A stretch of DNA of 64,000 nucleotides from Bathymodiolus brooksi (Eukaryota; Mollusca; Bivalvia; Mytilida; Modiolidae). Shown here one piece after another: positions 1 through 12,200 of this stretch (positions within the stretch are counted from its first letter, which is position 1; the number at the start of each line of letters is the position of its first letter). The DNA is taken from contig OY804590.1 in NCBI GenBank assembly GCA_963680875.1, forward strand, positions 22,754,640 through 22,818,639. Reading direction: 5' to 3'. The position numbers and the translations under genes are program-made. The notes under the pieces were generated by a model. It was not told the origin of the DNA and did no database searches. It saw nothing but the letters and a program-made list of their open reading frames with translations.

Positions 1-338
1 TTCGGATAAAAATTACGATTTCTACGTAAAATTGTAGAAGGTCAACCATTTGTTCAGTAAACGTTTTTTCTTATCGACAACAAAATAACGCCGCGCTATA
101 TTTTTCAAAGAGAAGTTTTCTATTATATTGAAAACAAATAGATAAATAAACAACAACAAAAATCGAAAAAAAAACCAAACAACAAACAAACAAACGAAAT
201 CACACCCAGCCCACCACAACCAAACACAAGTTATGCAAACACAAATAATGAAAACGAAAACGCGAAACGTTCTTTTCAACGTTAATTGTGTGTAACGTCA
301 AGTGTCACGAACATCGCGCGTAACATCACTGTAACATT
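1..338. other. no feature recognised
   Basis: A-rich stretch with caaacaaa-type simple sequence at 170-215. No coding sequence seen. Confidence 0.5.
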
Positions 339-411
339 AGTGGCGATAGGAACTGATTGCACAGGTATATGGAAATCCAAATACCATACGATCACGACCA
401 CGACGGCCCCC
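339..411 (-). repeat. SINE-A head fragment
   Basis: Complement of the SINE-A 5' part (gtatggtagttggattt type, then tgcaatcagtgcctatc). Confidence 0.7.
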
Positions 412-482
412 GATACACTAATAAGAAAACATTAAAAATATGTATTTACCTTAAATATATTTTTGTTGTAGTTTGTAAACTC

Positions 483-625
483 TCTCAAGCCGCAAGTGAT
501 AAAGTTTACCAGTTGCTTGCCCATGGTCGGTGGTTCTCTCCGGGTATTCCGACTTCTTCCACCACTAAAACTGGTCGCTATGATATAGCTGAAATATTGC
601 TGAAAGTGGCGTTTTAAACACCATA
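483..625 (+). repeat. SINE body/tail (gcaagtgataaagtttacc type)
   Basis: Ends ctgaaagtggcgttttaaac; same body as 12665-12815. Confidence 0.8.
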
Positions 626-848
626 AATCTTAATCTGTAAACTCTCACCGACCTTCAATTGCCGTTTATCTTTACAGGTAAACAACATTAATACAATAAA
701 TCAATAATTTGAGTCAATGAAAGGATTTATGTCTTATTCATAATTAACATTTATCCTGTGAAACTAGAATATAATTCTTTATCTTAACATTTAACGGAAC
801 CCATTATTGCGAATTGCATCTTGGGTAATTATTTCCAATTTGTTCTCG

Positions 849-1225
849 AGTGAATGAGTGATTGTTGTTTAACGCCAATTCAGCAATTTTACAGCTATAT
901 CATGGCAAGCACAAGTTAATTTTCAATGAGATAATGATGAGGTCCACTTTGTAGTAGACCAACACGCTGAGTTTTATTTATATATATAGTGCTAGCTCAC
1001 TGAAACAACACTCACAGTCCGCGGGTAGACATGTTGCTCCACTCGGACACATTATTCCGATTCCGAGCCAACCAGTATTTACTCTTTCTCCTTAATGCTG
1101 CGTGCTTAGCGGAAAACCAACAAATATCAATTGTATAGGTTTTGGTTTGACCCGACCGGGGATCAAACCCACGATCTACGCATTCGAGGCGAGCACGCTA
1201 ATCATTGCGAAACTGATGCGGTTTG
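849..1225 (-). repeat. SINE-B, tRNA-like head at 1170-1225
   Basis: On the minus strand: a tRNA-like head (ttagcgtgctcgcctcgaat, gatcgtgggtttgatcccc with a B-box) and a body ending in gttaaacaacaatcactca. Other copies: 12018, 17711, 40714. Confidence 0.8.
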
Positions 1226-1229
1226 AATA

Positions 1230-2009
1230 CTCGGTCTATTAGATAAACGATAATACACCAATAAAAAACATTAGAAATATGTACTTACCTTAAATATATA
1301 TTGTTTGTTGTAGTTTGCAAACTGTCACCGCCGACATTCAATTCCCGTTTATCTTCACAAACAAACAATTTTAACATAGCAAATCAATTATTTCAGTCAA
1401 GGACCTTATATTGGTGTATTTAGTTGCAAGTAAAGCATAAACTGGAGTGAACTTTAGGGGTCTAGAAATATACATAGTTTCTCTACCAGGGATGAATTAT
1501 GATCGATTGATTGTTGTTATTTTGTTTTCTACATCGAACGATGTGGTGTTCTTTTCAATATCAAAAGAAAATAATGTAGTAAAATTTATGTTTTATGTAT
1601 TTCAATTTATCTAATGTCACAAATTTTAATTTGGAGAAGACTTCACAAGTTTGATTAACTTTTGTGAATCCATTTTATCTATTTAATTAGCAAAACATAT
1701 TCTAAAACTTTCAAATCGTCTTCTGTGATAAGTTCGTGATCAGAACAGTCAGTGTTTGAGCATATGTTTGGGTAAAATGATCCAAATTCTAAATATAACA
1801 TAATATTACCAGTACATGTATTTCAGATTTTATCTTCAGGCAGGATGATATGTAGGACTGAGTTACACAAACTTGAATTAAATGTAAGTGTCAAATAAAA
1901 CTTAATTGACACTTGAAATTACTTGAAATGTACATAAAATTAACTTACACTTAAGGTTTAATTGAGACTTAAATTTAATTCACGTTTGTGCAACCAAGTC
2001 CAGGTTATT
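1230..2009. other. non-coding, unresolved repeats
   Basis: 1260-1400 resembles 420-700 and 18610-18730 (tttgttgtagtttg, ctcaccgaccttcaa type), so it is a dispersed repeat. 1860-1980 has alternating aattaaatgtaagtgtcaa and its complement, able to fold. No gene. Confidence 0.5.
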
Positions 2010-2690
2010 AAAGAAAAATGTTGAAGATACCGAATTGGTAATTAGAAGCCGTAAATAGAAGGACAGACAATACAATGGCCAAGGGAAAATAACAAAAAGA
2101 TACACAATGGTCCACAAACCACAACACAGAAAATAAAAAAATAGCAACACGAACCCAGTAAAAACCGGGTGCTCCGGGAGGGTAGCAGTGGTTGTTCCAC
2201 ACATGATACCCGTCATGTCACTATTAAACGACACGAACATCATCTGATATGGAAATCGGTTTGGACCACATTATACGTTAATAAATACAAATACAATAAA
2301 TAAAACGTGAAACCCCTACAAAACAAATGAGAACCAAGACGAATAGAACCTCGTTTATACGTGGAAATCGCAGTCAACGGAAATAAAAACGTGAAGACAT
2401 GTAATTTGACAAATGGAACAACACGAATACCATTGACAATCAGATGAGCAATGTTCCCTTGTTGGGCAAGTAGTTGTTGTTCCACTAGTGACACCCATCG
2501 TATTTTACTTGTTAAGAAAGCTGCATTGAGTCATGGAAGAGGAAACAAGGACAGGGTTTTGACTACGACAAATGAACCATATCCATAATCATCTGTGACA
2601 CAGATATTCCGCAACGGTTAACCAAGTTTATGACAGCGACCATGAAAATTTCAACTTTACCACTAGGACCCATTGGTTCAGTAGCTTCCT
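2010..2690 (-). repeat. dispersed repeat D, long copy
   Basis: Shares ggccattgtattgtctgtcc (minus) and cagatattccgcaacggtta (plus) with 18055-18500. No protein recognised. Confidence 0.65.
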
Positions 2691-2910
2691 CGTTAGAAAT
2701 CCTGATAGATATAATTCGACCTACGTACACTGGAATTTGTTACATACAAATGGAAAGATCGCAATGGGAAAATTTAATTCATCCCTTTTGTCGTAATGTT
2801 GCTCTATCATTTCTGTGTAGGTCAAGGTATAAGCTATTGAACTCTTATAAATACCTTTGATTAGAATGATTGACATATATACACTTATACTAATCTACAT
2901 GTAGTTATCT

Positions 2911-3240
2911 ACACATTGGTTTATCTGTCATCCTCCCGAAGCACATTGGTTTATCTGTCACCCTCCCGAAGCACATTGGTTTATCTTTTACCCTCCCGAA
3001 GCACATTGGTTTATCTGTCACCCTCCCAAAGCACATATGTTTATCTTTTACCCTCCCGAAGCACATTGATTGATCTGTCACCCTCCCAAAGCACATTGGT
3101 TTATCTTTTACCCTCCCGAAGCACATTGGTTTATCTTCTACCCCCCCGAAGCACATTGGTTTATCTGTCACCCTCCCAAAGCACATCGATTCATCTCTTA
3201 CCCTCCCGAAACACACTGATTCATCTCTTATCCCCCCTCC
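2911..3240. repeat. 30-bp minisatellite, 11 copies
   Basis: Unit near cacattggtttatctgtcac plus cctcccgaag. Because 30 is divisible by three, ORFs stay open on both strands; they are by-products, not genes. Confidence 0.95.
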
Positions 3241-3810
3241 GCCCCACCCCCACCCCGCACTGGTTTACCGCTTACCCTCCTGAAGCCTTACCTTAACTTG
3301 TACTGTTCACTCGCAATCATTTCTGTGTTTATTATGATTATTTTCAGTCTGCCGTTTTTATATCTATATTCTCTCTTGTATTGATTTCTTTTAAATGCAT
3401 GTTTTCCATATTATATGTTACAATAAGTATTATTTTGTAAATAATGAAGAAGACGTTTTTGTCGGATCCTTTTGTTGTTCTGTGATAATTAAATGTTTCA
3501 ATGAATTACTGGTCACTATAATTGGTATTCCATCTTTGTACTTTTATCTTAAATTTATCTCCAATTGCTATCTTTTACGTTATACGTAGATGTGTTCTTA
3601 CCTCTATCACTGCCAAGACTTTTACCGGAATTGACTGTAAATACGAGTAACACGGCGGGTGTCTTATAAGAAGCAGGAACTACTTACTCTTCACGAATAC
3701 CTACGTTCACCCCCAGTTTGTTGGTGGGGGTCGGTGTTATTCATCTTTTTAGGGTTTTTTTTGTGTTGCAGCATTATGTGTCTTACGTTCTGAGTTCCGT
3801 GTTGTGATGT

Positions 3811-4290
3811 CCGTTACGATTTCGGCATTAAGCGATGTTCGGTTCGTCTTTACCTCAATTTATTTGTAGGAGAACTCATATCATATTTATGCTATTTGTG
3901 TTTGTTGGCGTATAGGGGTGTCCAATACATGTTGTGTTCTGTTTTTGCTTTGATTTTCTTCGTCTTGTTTACCCTATGTTTCAAGTGTCTCTAGATTGTC
4001 AATTTTTTTTATTTCCCCTTCCGTACTCTCTCACGTTTATTACCCTCTTCTTGGTTTGTCATGTTCTCTCAAATTAGTATTAAAATGTCAAAAATATTTT
4101 TTATCAATGTGTGACGTAAAAGTGTTTTTGACATTTACTTTCGTAGTTAACATACTTCAGGTGACTCGGGGTTGTTGATGGAGATGGTTCACGATAGATG
4201 TTCTACCCTCCTCACTGAATTTGGTACTGCTTTGACAACTATTTTACCTATTTTGTTCCAGTATTGTTATAAATACTGTCATAGTGACAG
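3811..4290 (+). repeat. non-coding fragment of the YIDD element
   Basis: 3811-4015 is repeated at 5332-5570 (gatgttcggttcgtcttta, ataggggtgtccaa), and 4088-4290 recurs at 21146-21265. No coding potential. Confidence 0.65.
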
Positions 4291-4430
4291 CCGATTGGTG
4301 CTGCAGTGTATCAAAGGTGTGAGTTCAAATCCCGTCGAGGGAAGAACAAAAATTTGTCAGCTAAAAGATCTAATTTTATCACTGTTTGGTTTAATTGTCA
4401 GACGTATATATATATATATGTATATATAAA
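4286..4430 (+). repeat. SINE-C with TA-repeat tail
   Basis: tRNA-like B-box gagttcaaatcccgtcga and a tail of TA repeats; same family at 16195-16350 and 60645-60755. Confidence 0.7.
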
Positions 4431-4573
4431 TGACATACTTTGTATTTAGCCATAAATCAAAGTAGAGGAAGAAATTGACAATGCTTTTATTTCTGTTCTA
4501 CATTGTACAGTCACAGTTGTATCTTGATTATTTAATAATTAATATAACATATTCGGACAAAATAGTGTGAAAC

Positions 4574-4716
4574 GGTCCTATCATGCAGTTGAGTGGTAAT
4601 CTTCATGTCTGTCGATAAACGGGCCCTATCATGCAGTTGAGTGGTAATCTTCATGTCTGTAGATAAACGGCCCTATCATGCAGTTGAGTGGTAATCTTCA
4701 TGTCCGTAGATAAACG
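4574..4716. repeat. three tandem copies of a ~48-bp unit
   Basis: Repeats of cctatcatgcagttgagtgg followed by taatcttcatgtctgt and agataaacg, nearly identical. Confidence 0.9.
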
Positions 4717-4794
4717 CAACTGTTCAATCTAATTAGGATTAAGGTTTTGTACTCTTTCCTCTAATTGGCATTTAACTTTGATATTAAAGGGAGA

Positions 4795-4990
4795 CGTCGT
4801 GGTCGTGATCGTATGGTATTTGCATTTACAACTACCTGTGCAACCAATGACCATCACCACTAAAGTTGTGATTTCGAATCTCGCTCATGGTGATGTGTAC
4901 TCGATACAAGATTATACATTTAGTCAGTGACTTGCGACAGTTCGGTTGTTTTCTCTGGGTACTCCTGTTTCCTCCACCAATAAAACTATT
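4795..4990 (+). repeat. SINE-A copy
   Basis: Head gtatggtatttgcatttaca, B-box gatttcgaatctcgctc, body to caccaataaaac; tail lost. Confidence 0.85.
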
Positions 4991-5331
4991 AATTATTGTG
5001 TAAATTGTCATTTCCAAATAAGGAACTATTAACACTATATATGCGTTCTTACAAATACCATCATCGAGTAAAGATAGGTGATAGTTAGATGCAATTTGAA
5101 ATGAACAGATAATTCAAATGTACGGATTACATTTTGAACATTTTTGAAAAAGATGTGAAACATGTGAAGTGGATTCAATAAACAAGTCTTGATTTGTAAA
5201 TAATTAATTATTCAATTATAGCAAACATAGTACTTCGATGTGCTTTCATATTAATTCGAATGGCACGATGTACAAGACGTTTCGTTTTACACATTAAATA
5301 TAATCGATATGACAGATAAACGAGAAAACGA

Positions 5332-5570
5332 ATATGTTTTACGATTTCCGCACCAAAACGATGTTCGGTTCGTCTTTACTTCCAGTTGTTTTAAGGTGCT
5401 CGTGCTTTATTAACATTATGTGTGTTTGTTTACGCATAGGGGTGTCCAACGCATATTGTGTTGTGTTTTTGTTTCGTTTGTTTTCGTCTTGTGTACCCAA
5501 TATTGACAGCTTCTCTGGATTGTTCACTTTTGATTGCCCCTTCGGTATTCTTCAACGTTTCGTTACATCT
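5332..5570 (+). repeat. second non-coding fragment of the same element
   Basis: Matches 3811-4015 in the same orientation, including acgatgttcggttcgtcttt and gattgccccttcggtattct. Confidence 0.65.
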
Positions 5571-5758
5571 ACAGAGTAATTAAGCATATAAGTAATAAGT
5601 TTAACAGACGGACAAACAAGCCACACCTTCCATTGATAGCTCTATTTCTACAATTGTCATGATAACAGTACACAAAGTTATAACGTAGATAAATAAGTCT
5701 CGATGACAATGTCTTCATGAAGAAACTAATCGTTATCACTGATCCAATGGTATTAAGA

Positions 5759-5806
5759 AAACGTAGATATCTAATTTAGTGCTGACGTCTCGTTTCAGGA
5801 ACCTAT
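5759..5806 (-). repeat. half hammerhead-like motif
   Basis: Keeps GAAAC, a GUC and the 3' strand ending in atatctacgt, but the CUGAUGA half is missing. Confidence 0.5.
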
Positions 5807-6017
5807 GGACAACATTAGATATGCTTAGTACATACTGTAAAACCGCTGTTTCACAAAGCCGTATAAGTTTTTTCTCGGATAACTCAAAGTAACACCAGAC
5901 ATCATGATACATAGAAGTAAAAAAAACATCACTCCAATTGACTTCTACACGACGATATTAGACTGTACGTCGATATCTTTCGCTTGTGTTCTTCTTGAAT
6001 AGTGTCATTGACATTTA

Positions 6018-6214
6018 TCATACTTGTTTCATCGTTAAGCTCTCTGTTCTTTTCCTCGAATTTTTCGTAAACGTTTCATCGTTAAGCATTCTGTTCTTTT
6101 CATCAGCTTTTACCGTATACTCATAGTCTTCCATTGTTAGTGCTTTTTCGTCAGGTTTTTCGCGGAATGTCACACTAAGTAAACCACATATTCCTCCGCC
6201 AATAAAAAGTAGTC
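6018..6214 (-). CDS. MCT-like exon 5 (last helix and C-tail)
   Basis: LLFIGGGICGLLSVTFREKP forms the last helix, followed by a charged cytosolic tail ending KQV and a stop. The acceptor is TTTTCACAG. The in-frame ATG at 6251 lies in the intron and is not a start. Confidence 0.88.
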
Positions 6215-9200
6215 CTGTGAAAATAAGAGCATGGTTTGTTAGTTGACACATTGTTTAGTTGTTCTGTTGTGGTGAGTAAGTGGTTGAAGTATAACGCCAT
6301 GCTTTAGCTATATATATCAGGAAATCAAGTTATTTGACGGTGATGATAATCGCATCTTGGAAATATACTTGTCACAATGTGTTCCATATATCACACAATT
6401 TTCCATTGTTAATTACCTATGTATATCTATATTTACATCCTGAACATGGATAAATGTAAGTTTCACCCCCACCCCGTCTCCTTATTAACCCCGACACTAC
6501 CGAGAAATTTATACAAATATAGAATCGACTTAGGACGGCGGTTAACTTTACACAGTTTTTTTTCTCGAAAATTACGTGACGGAATTTTCAAAGTTGACCG
6601 AAGTCGGTTCTGAATTTCTAGAAAGATCTCGAAATAAGATGGCGGGAATTTAAGGTGGAGTCAGGAACAATGGACATTTATCAAATTTAAAGACATATAT
6701 ATAAATATACAAAGGTATTAACTACGGAAAATTGTAGGAAACGAGCCGAACGACAGCAATTTACTCGATCGACAAAGTCATCGAATGAAGTTATATTACG
6801 CTAACATATGTAGTCAGCCGAAAACAGTGAAGATGTATAACAACGGAAATTACCGAGATTTTAATCAGGAGATTACAAATATCAAATGGCAAGATAAACT
6901 TAGTGAGACTAATAACATAGATACAAATTGGACAATCTGTTTAACCACTTTGAAGGACCTTGAGCACAGGTTCATCCCCCCAAAAAAACCCAACCAACAT
7001 GAATGGAAGAAGAAGAAACACTTTCCCAATTGACAAGAAAACAAGAGATTTAATCAAAAGGAAAAATACACTATCCAAAAAGGTAGCGAGCAGTAGTGAC
7101 CTCGCTATTAGACAAGAATACAATAGAGTTAGGAATAAGGTGAAAGGTTCTGTCAACAAAATGAAAAAGAAGTTTGAAAAAGACTTATCCGAGAATGCCA
7201 AGAAAAACCCAAAAGCCATCTGGAGCTATATAAAATCAAAGTCCAAAACGAGGGAGGGAATAGGAGATTTACATACTAGCCCAGAAGATACAAATTCAGA
7301 GAAAACTGAGGACAACAAAGAGAAAGCCAACATTTTATCTGATTACTTTGCTAGTGTCTTCACAAATGATCCCCTTGGGGAGCTACCACAAATGACACCA
7401 ATTGAAATTCAGAACGAGCTAAAGGATCTATTCATTAACAAAGATATGATTTGAAACGTCTCCAGAATTTGAAGATAGACAAATCACCCGGACCGGATAA
7501 CCTACATCCTAGATTATTGTTTGAAATTAAAGAATCGATTGCAGAACCATTGAATATTATATTTAATTTATCACTGGCTTTGAAAACAGTACCAAAAGAA
7601 TGGAAAAACGCACAAATTAGTGCAATCTTCTAGAAGGGTAATAAATCACAGGCAAAGAATTATAGACCAGTTAGCCTTATATCAGTGGTTTGTAAAATAA
7701 TGGAGAAATTAATAAGAAATCACATAATACAACACATGAAGGCTAATAAATTATTTTCAAGCAAACAATACGGTTTCATAGCAGGGAGATCAACTGCGCT
7801 ACAACTTTTTGAGGTCATAGATAAATGGTCTGAGGCTTTGGACGAGGGGTTATATATAGGCTGTATGTATACAGACTTCCAAAAGGCCTTTGATAAGGTG
7901 CCACATACAAGACTAATCAAAAAGATAGAAAATTATGACATAACTAATCCTATTTTGAGTTGGATACAGGATTGTCTTACAAGACAATACCAACAATAAA
8001 CGGAGAAACATCAAATCGAAAGGAAGTTACCTCAGGCATACCACAAGGTTCTGTTTTAGGACTTCTACTTTTCGTTTTTTACATAAACGACTTACCAGAA
8101 GTTGTGGAATCTGAAGCCTATTTATTTGCTGACGACACACCAAAATATTTAGGGTAATTAACAGTCTTGATGATCAGCAAATACTGCAAAACGACTTGGT
8201 TAAACTAGAAAATTGGAGTGAAGCATGGCTTTTGAAATTCCACCCGGAAAAATGTAAACATGTGAACATACATAGAACACCAAAAGAGGATCAAGTCAAA
8301 TATAAATTATTAGGGCAGGAAATTAGTAAAATAAAGGGCGAAAAGGACATTGGAGTTGTAATAGATGAGGAGCTATCTTTTGATAAACATATCTGTGAGA
8401 AGGTAAACAAGGCAAATTCTATATTTGCTGCACTTAGAAGGTCATTCAGAAACCTAAATGCAGATATATTTCTCCCTTTATATAAAACTCTAGTGAGGAC
8501 ACATTTGGATTATGCTTGTTCAGTCTGGGCCCCATACAAGAAAAAGTACATAGAAAAAATTGAAAGTGTGCAAAAAAAGAGCCACAAAACAAATACCAGG
8601 TTTTAACAATCTAAGCTATCCTGAGATACTAAAGAAGCTAAAATTACCAACAATGGCATATAGAAGAATCAAGGGTGATATGATTGAGACATACAAAATC
8701 ATAAACGAGAAATATGACTCAGAAGCTAGTTCTTTCCTAAAACTACTGTCAAACTCCGATAACAGATTCAGCAGAAGAAACTCCGATAACAGATTCAGCA
8801 GAAGAAATAACAGCAACAAAAATAGTCCAACAACGATTTAAAACAAGTCTGAGGAAAAACAGTTTTGCCGTACGTGTAGCAACAGTTTGGAACAAATTAC
8901 CAGACCAAGTGATAAACGCACCATCAAAAACCGCTTATATAAATACTGGGAAAGTGAGGAGCTATACTATTCAAACCACAGAGCTGAAATTTCTGGAGGA
9001 AACCCAAGTGACATACAATTACCAGATATTGACACAATTGGAGAGTTCGGAGAAGTGACACCAAGAGGAGCCAGTTCTAGAAACCACCGGTAAGGAAGTA
9101 AGTACTCGAAAAGCATGATCTCAGTTGGATTCCGAAATACGCAAATTTACACATGGGTGAAATCTGTAACTAAATAAGTGAGCATACCTGCTGTAATAAA

Positions 9201-12200
9201 TGAATCCCTGTATGTTCCACCATAACTGATTATGAATCCTTAAAAATATAAGTTGATAAGACCGCATAAGCAGTTACATTGTATTATGGTGGTGGAGTAT
9301 GGGTATTGTGTTTTCACGGTCATAAACACATTTCCAAACCATTATCATTGGAGTTCTTACCTTTATTTTTAGCAGCTCTAATTTTGTCGTAAATATACTA
9401 TATATACTATATACTCGGTACTATAAAACCGAGCTTCAGAGTTACTGTGACACTAGCTACTCAAGGGGTGGTGTGAATCAGATGTGGATTCTGAAGAACT
9501 ACTAAATATCTGTTAGAGTACATACAATATAGGCCCCTCTCCTCCTGCAATAGCATTAAAACATTTGATTTCTCTACCCTCTTCACAACTAAGCTGAAAG
9601 ACAGATAAGGAAAGTTGGTCCAACTGTGTTTTATCCAAAAAAATGAATTGCCAACGTAGATACAAATACTTTGTGCTAGGAAGGAACATATCTTATTTTG
9701 TAAAAAGAAAAGGTACTCTGATTCTACCAAAACATTCTCTGTCATCAACATGCTCGTGTTTTTGATTGACAACATATTTGTTGTTTGGTGAACGCGCGTT
9801 TCAGTAGACAGTCGGCATACATATGGGTACAAACTGTGCTCCTCTTCTCACTGACTTGTTCCTTTATTCATATGAGGCAGACCTCATATAGGGGGTTCTC
9901 AAGAAAAACAAAAAAGGCTAGCCGAATCCTTTAATTTCACGTTCCGCTATATAGATGATGTCATTTCACTAAATAAGTCTAGGTTTGGTGATTTCGTTGA
10001 TCTCATCTATTTCATTGAGCTTGAAATAAAGAATACCACAGATACAGATATGTCTGCTTCATACCTTGACCTACACCTCGAATCGAAATTGACAGTTAAG
10101 TACTAAACTTTACGACAAAAGAGATTATTTAAATTTTTCTCATTGTGAAGTTTCCATTTATATGTAGCCGCATTCCAGCAGCACCGACATATGGAGTATA
10201 TATCTCTCAGTTGATACGCTATTTCAGAGCTTGTGGTTCCTATCAAGATTCTTGATAGAGGGTTGCTGCTAATTCAAATGGAAGATCTATTGATTTATGG
10301 GTATATTCACATATTCAATGAGGTTTGTAAGAATATGTCTTGCTTGTGTCGTGGCATTTATTTCTGGCAAGACGTATTTGCATTATTCTTGGATAGGATA
10401 TTTTAGGGATTCTTGGTTCATGCACAGCTTTAAAATGCATGGACGGGTGATTATGTAAATCTACAAAAATATACATTTTCAAACACACTGGAGTTTATGA
10501 ACTAAAGAACATATAAACAACTGATATGAAAAAGTTGAAAGTTATCTCCCTTTATGGAGAAAAAAAAATGCATGTCTATATTTGTCTAGCGTTGCCTTGA
10601 GGAGGTAATTTATTCTATGTCATTATTTCACTTGCACAAATATTTTATCATGGATAATTAAACATCAGAGGCAAAGAAATACTAATAACGATTTGATTAT
10701 TGTTATATCATTATGTCACAGGTCTTTCAATTTAATAAAAATTAGATGACGACAATAAAAACGTAGATATGAAATTTAGTGCTCACGACGCGTTTCCGTA
10801 ATAACCATCATCAGGTACGTTCAAAGTCGAAAGATAAGTTTTGTTTGTATCTTTTTATCAGGAAATCCATTACATACATCATCTAGCAAGATCATGCATC
10901 GGGTCACTTCCGGTAACCTTTCATTCACATCACATTCGGTACCTCCCTTCTCTTGATGTTAAATATGCTCTTTTTTTTTAAAAACTTTTCAATTTAATAA
11001 GCTAGTTGCCGATTGATCTTTTGACATGTAAGCACTGATATAGGTCTAACCATATTTGAGATGTACTATAAATATACCGCTTGACAACAAAAGGAAAAAC
11101 AATATCCAACAAAGATCTTATATTAATTTTATTTCAAGTGTCTACTTTTTAGTGGAAGTAATTCATTTACATACCTGCAAGTGGAGGTCCCAAAAATGTT
11201 CCTATTCCAGTGTACACCATGAGGTATCCAAAACCACGAGCAGACTTCTCGTGACCTTGAGTCTGTATCACTATTGTGTTTGAAACTGTCCAGCAACATC
11301 CGGAATAACCTCCCATGATGCACCCGTAAATTATTTTAGCATAAAAAGAATAACTAAATAACGGAAACCCAATAGTGGCAAATCCTAGCACACTAAATAT
11401 ACCGAACAACATGATAATTTCATCTATATTGTGACTATTATTAGCCATTCCAAATAATATCCGTACAACACAACCGCTTATACCCGCTAATGATAAAAAC
11501 ATTGACATTTCCATTTTAGAAGATTTAGTATGTGCACAATATTCTGGAAAATAAATTAAAACTAAAAATAGGACAATATTTGCAAAAAAGTAAGACAAAC
11601 ATATACACGTCATAGGCACACTTTTCATTATTTCAATATAAGAAGTAACTGATTTTTTATGATCTTTGTTCCGGTTTTTATTAGCTATTCGCGTTTTAGC
11701 TTCCAGTTCCGAATCTCTGAATGTTGCTCCAAATACACAGTTGTGAAGAGCTAAACCCCCAAGAAGGAGGAAAAATCCTGTATAGTTATAGGTCTGGTAA
11801 ATTATTTGGTAGAGCGGAGTAAGTATAAATTGTCCAATGCCACCGCCAGATACCGAAAAACCACAAGCCATATTGCGGTTCTTCTCAAAATTAAAGGCAA
11901 GAACAATTAGTGCTGTGTTATAGCAAAAGCCAAACCCTGTCCCTTAAAAGAAAGATTTAAATAAAACGTTTTAGTATAGATCATTTGCATATATTTACTT
12001 TACACCATAATAGTAAGCGCATTAGTGATGTAATGGTAAGAATGGTCGCCTCTGGTGCGGTAGATCGTGGATTTGAGCATTGATCGAGTCAGACTAAAGA
12101 CTGCACAATTGGCATGTCTCGCTTCTCAGTTAAGAACGCAACAGTGGGGAGTAAGAGAAATGTTCGGAATCGGAATGATTGTGACATGTCTATCCGCAGA

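Noticed and set aside
6141..6251. Start codon at 6251 for a small membrane protein
   Set aside because: The 6215-6251 part is intron upstream of a clear TTTTCACAG acceptor; the sequence is the last MCT-like exon.
9461..9832. Minus-strand 123-codon ORF
   Set aside because: Antisense shadow of reverse-transcriptase debris; no conserved pattern.
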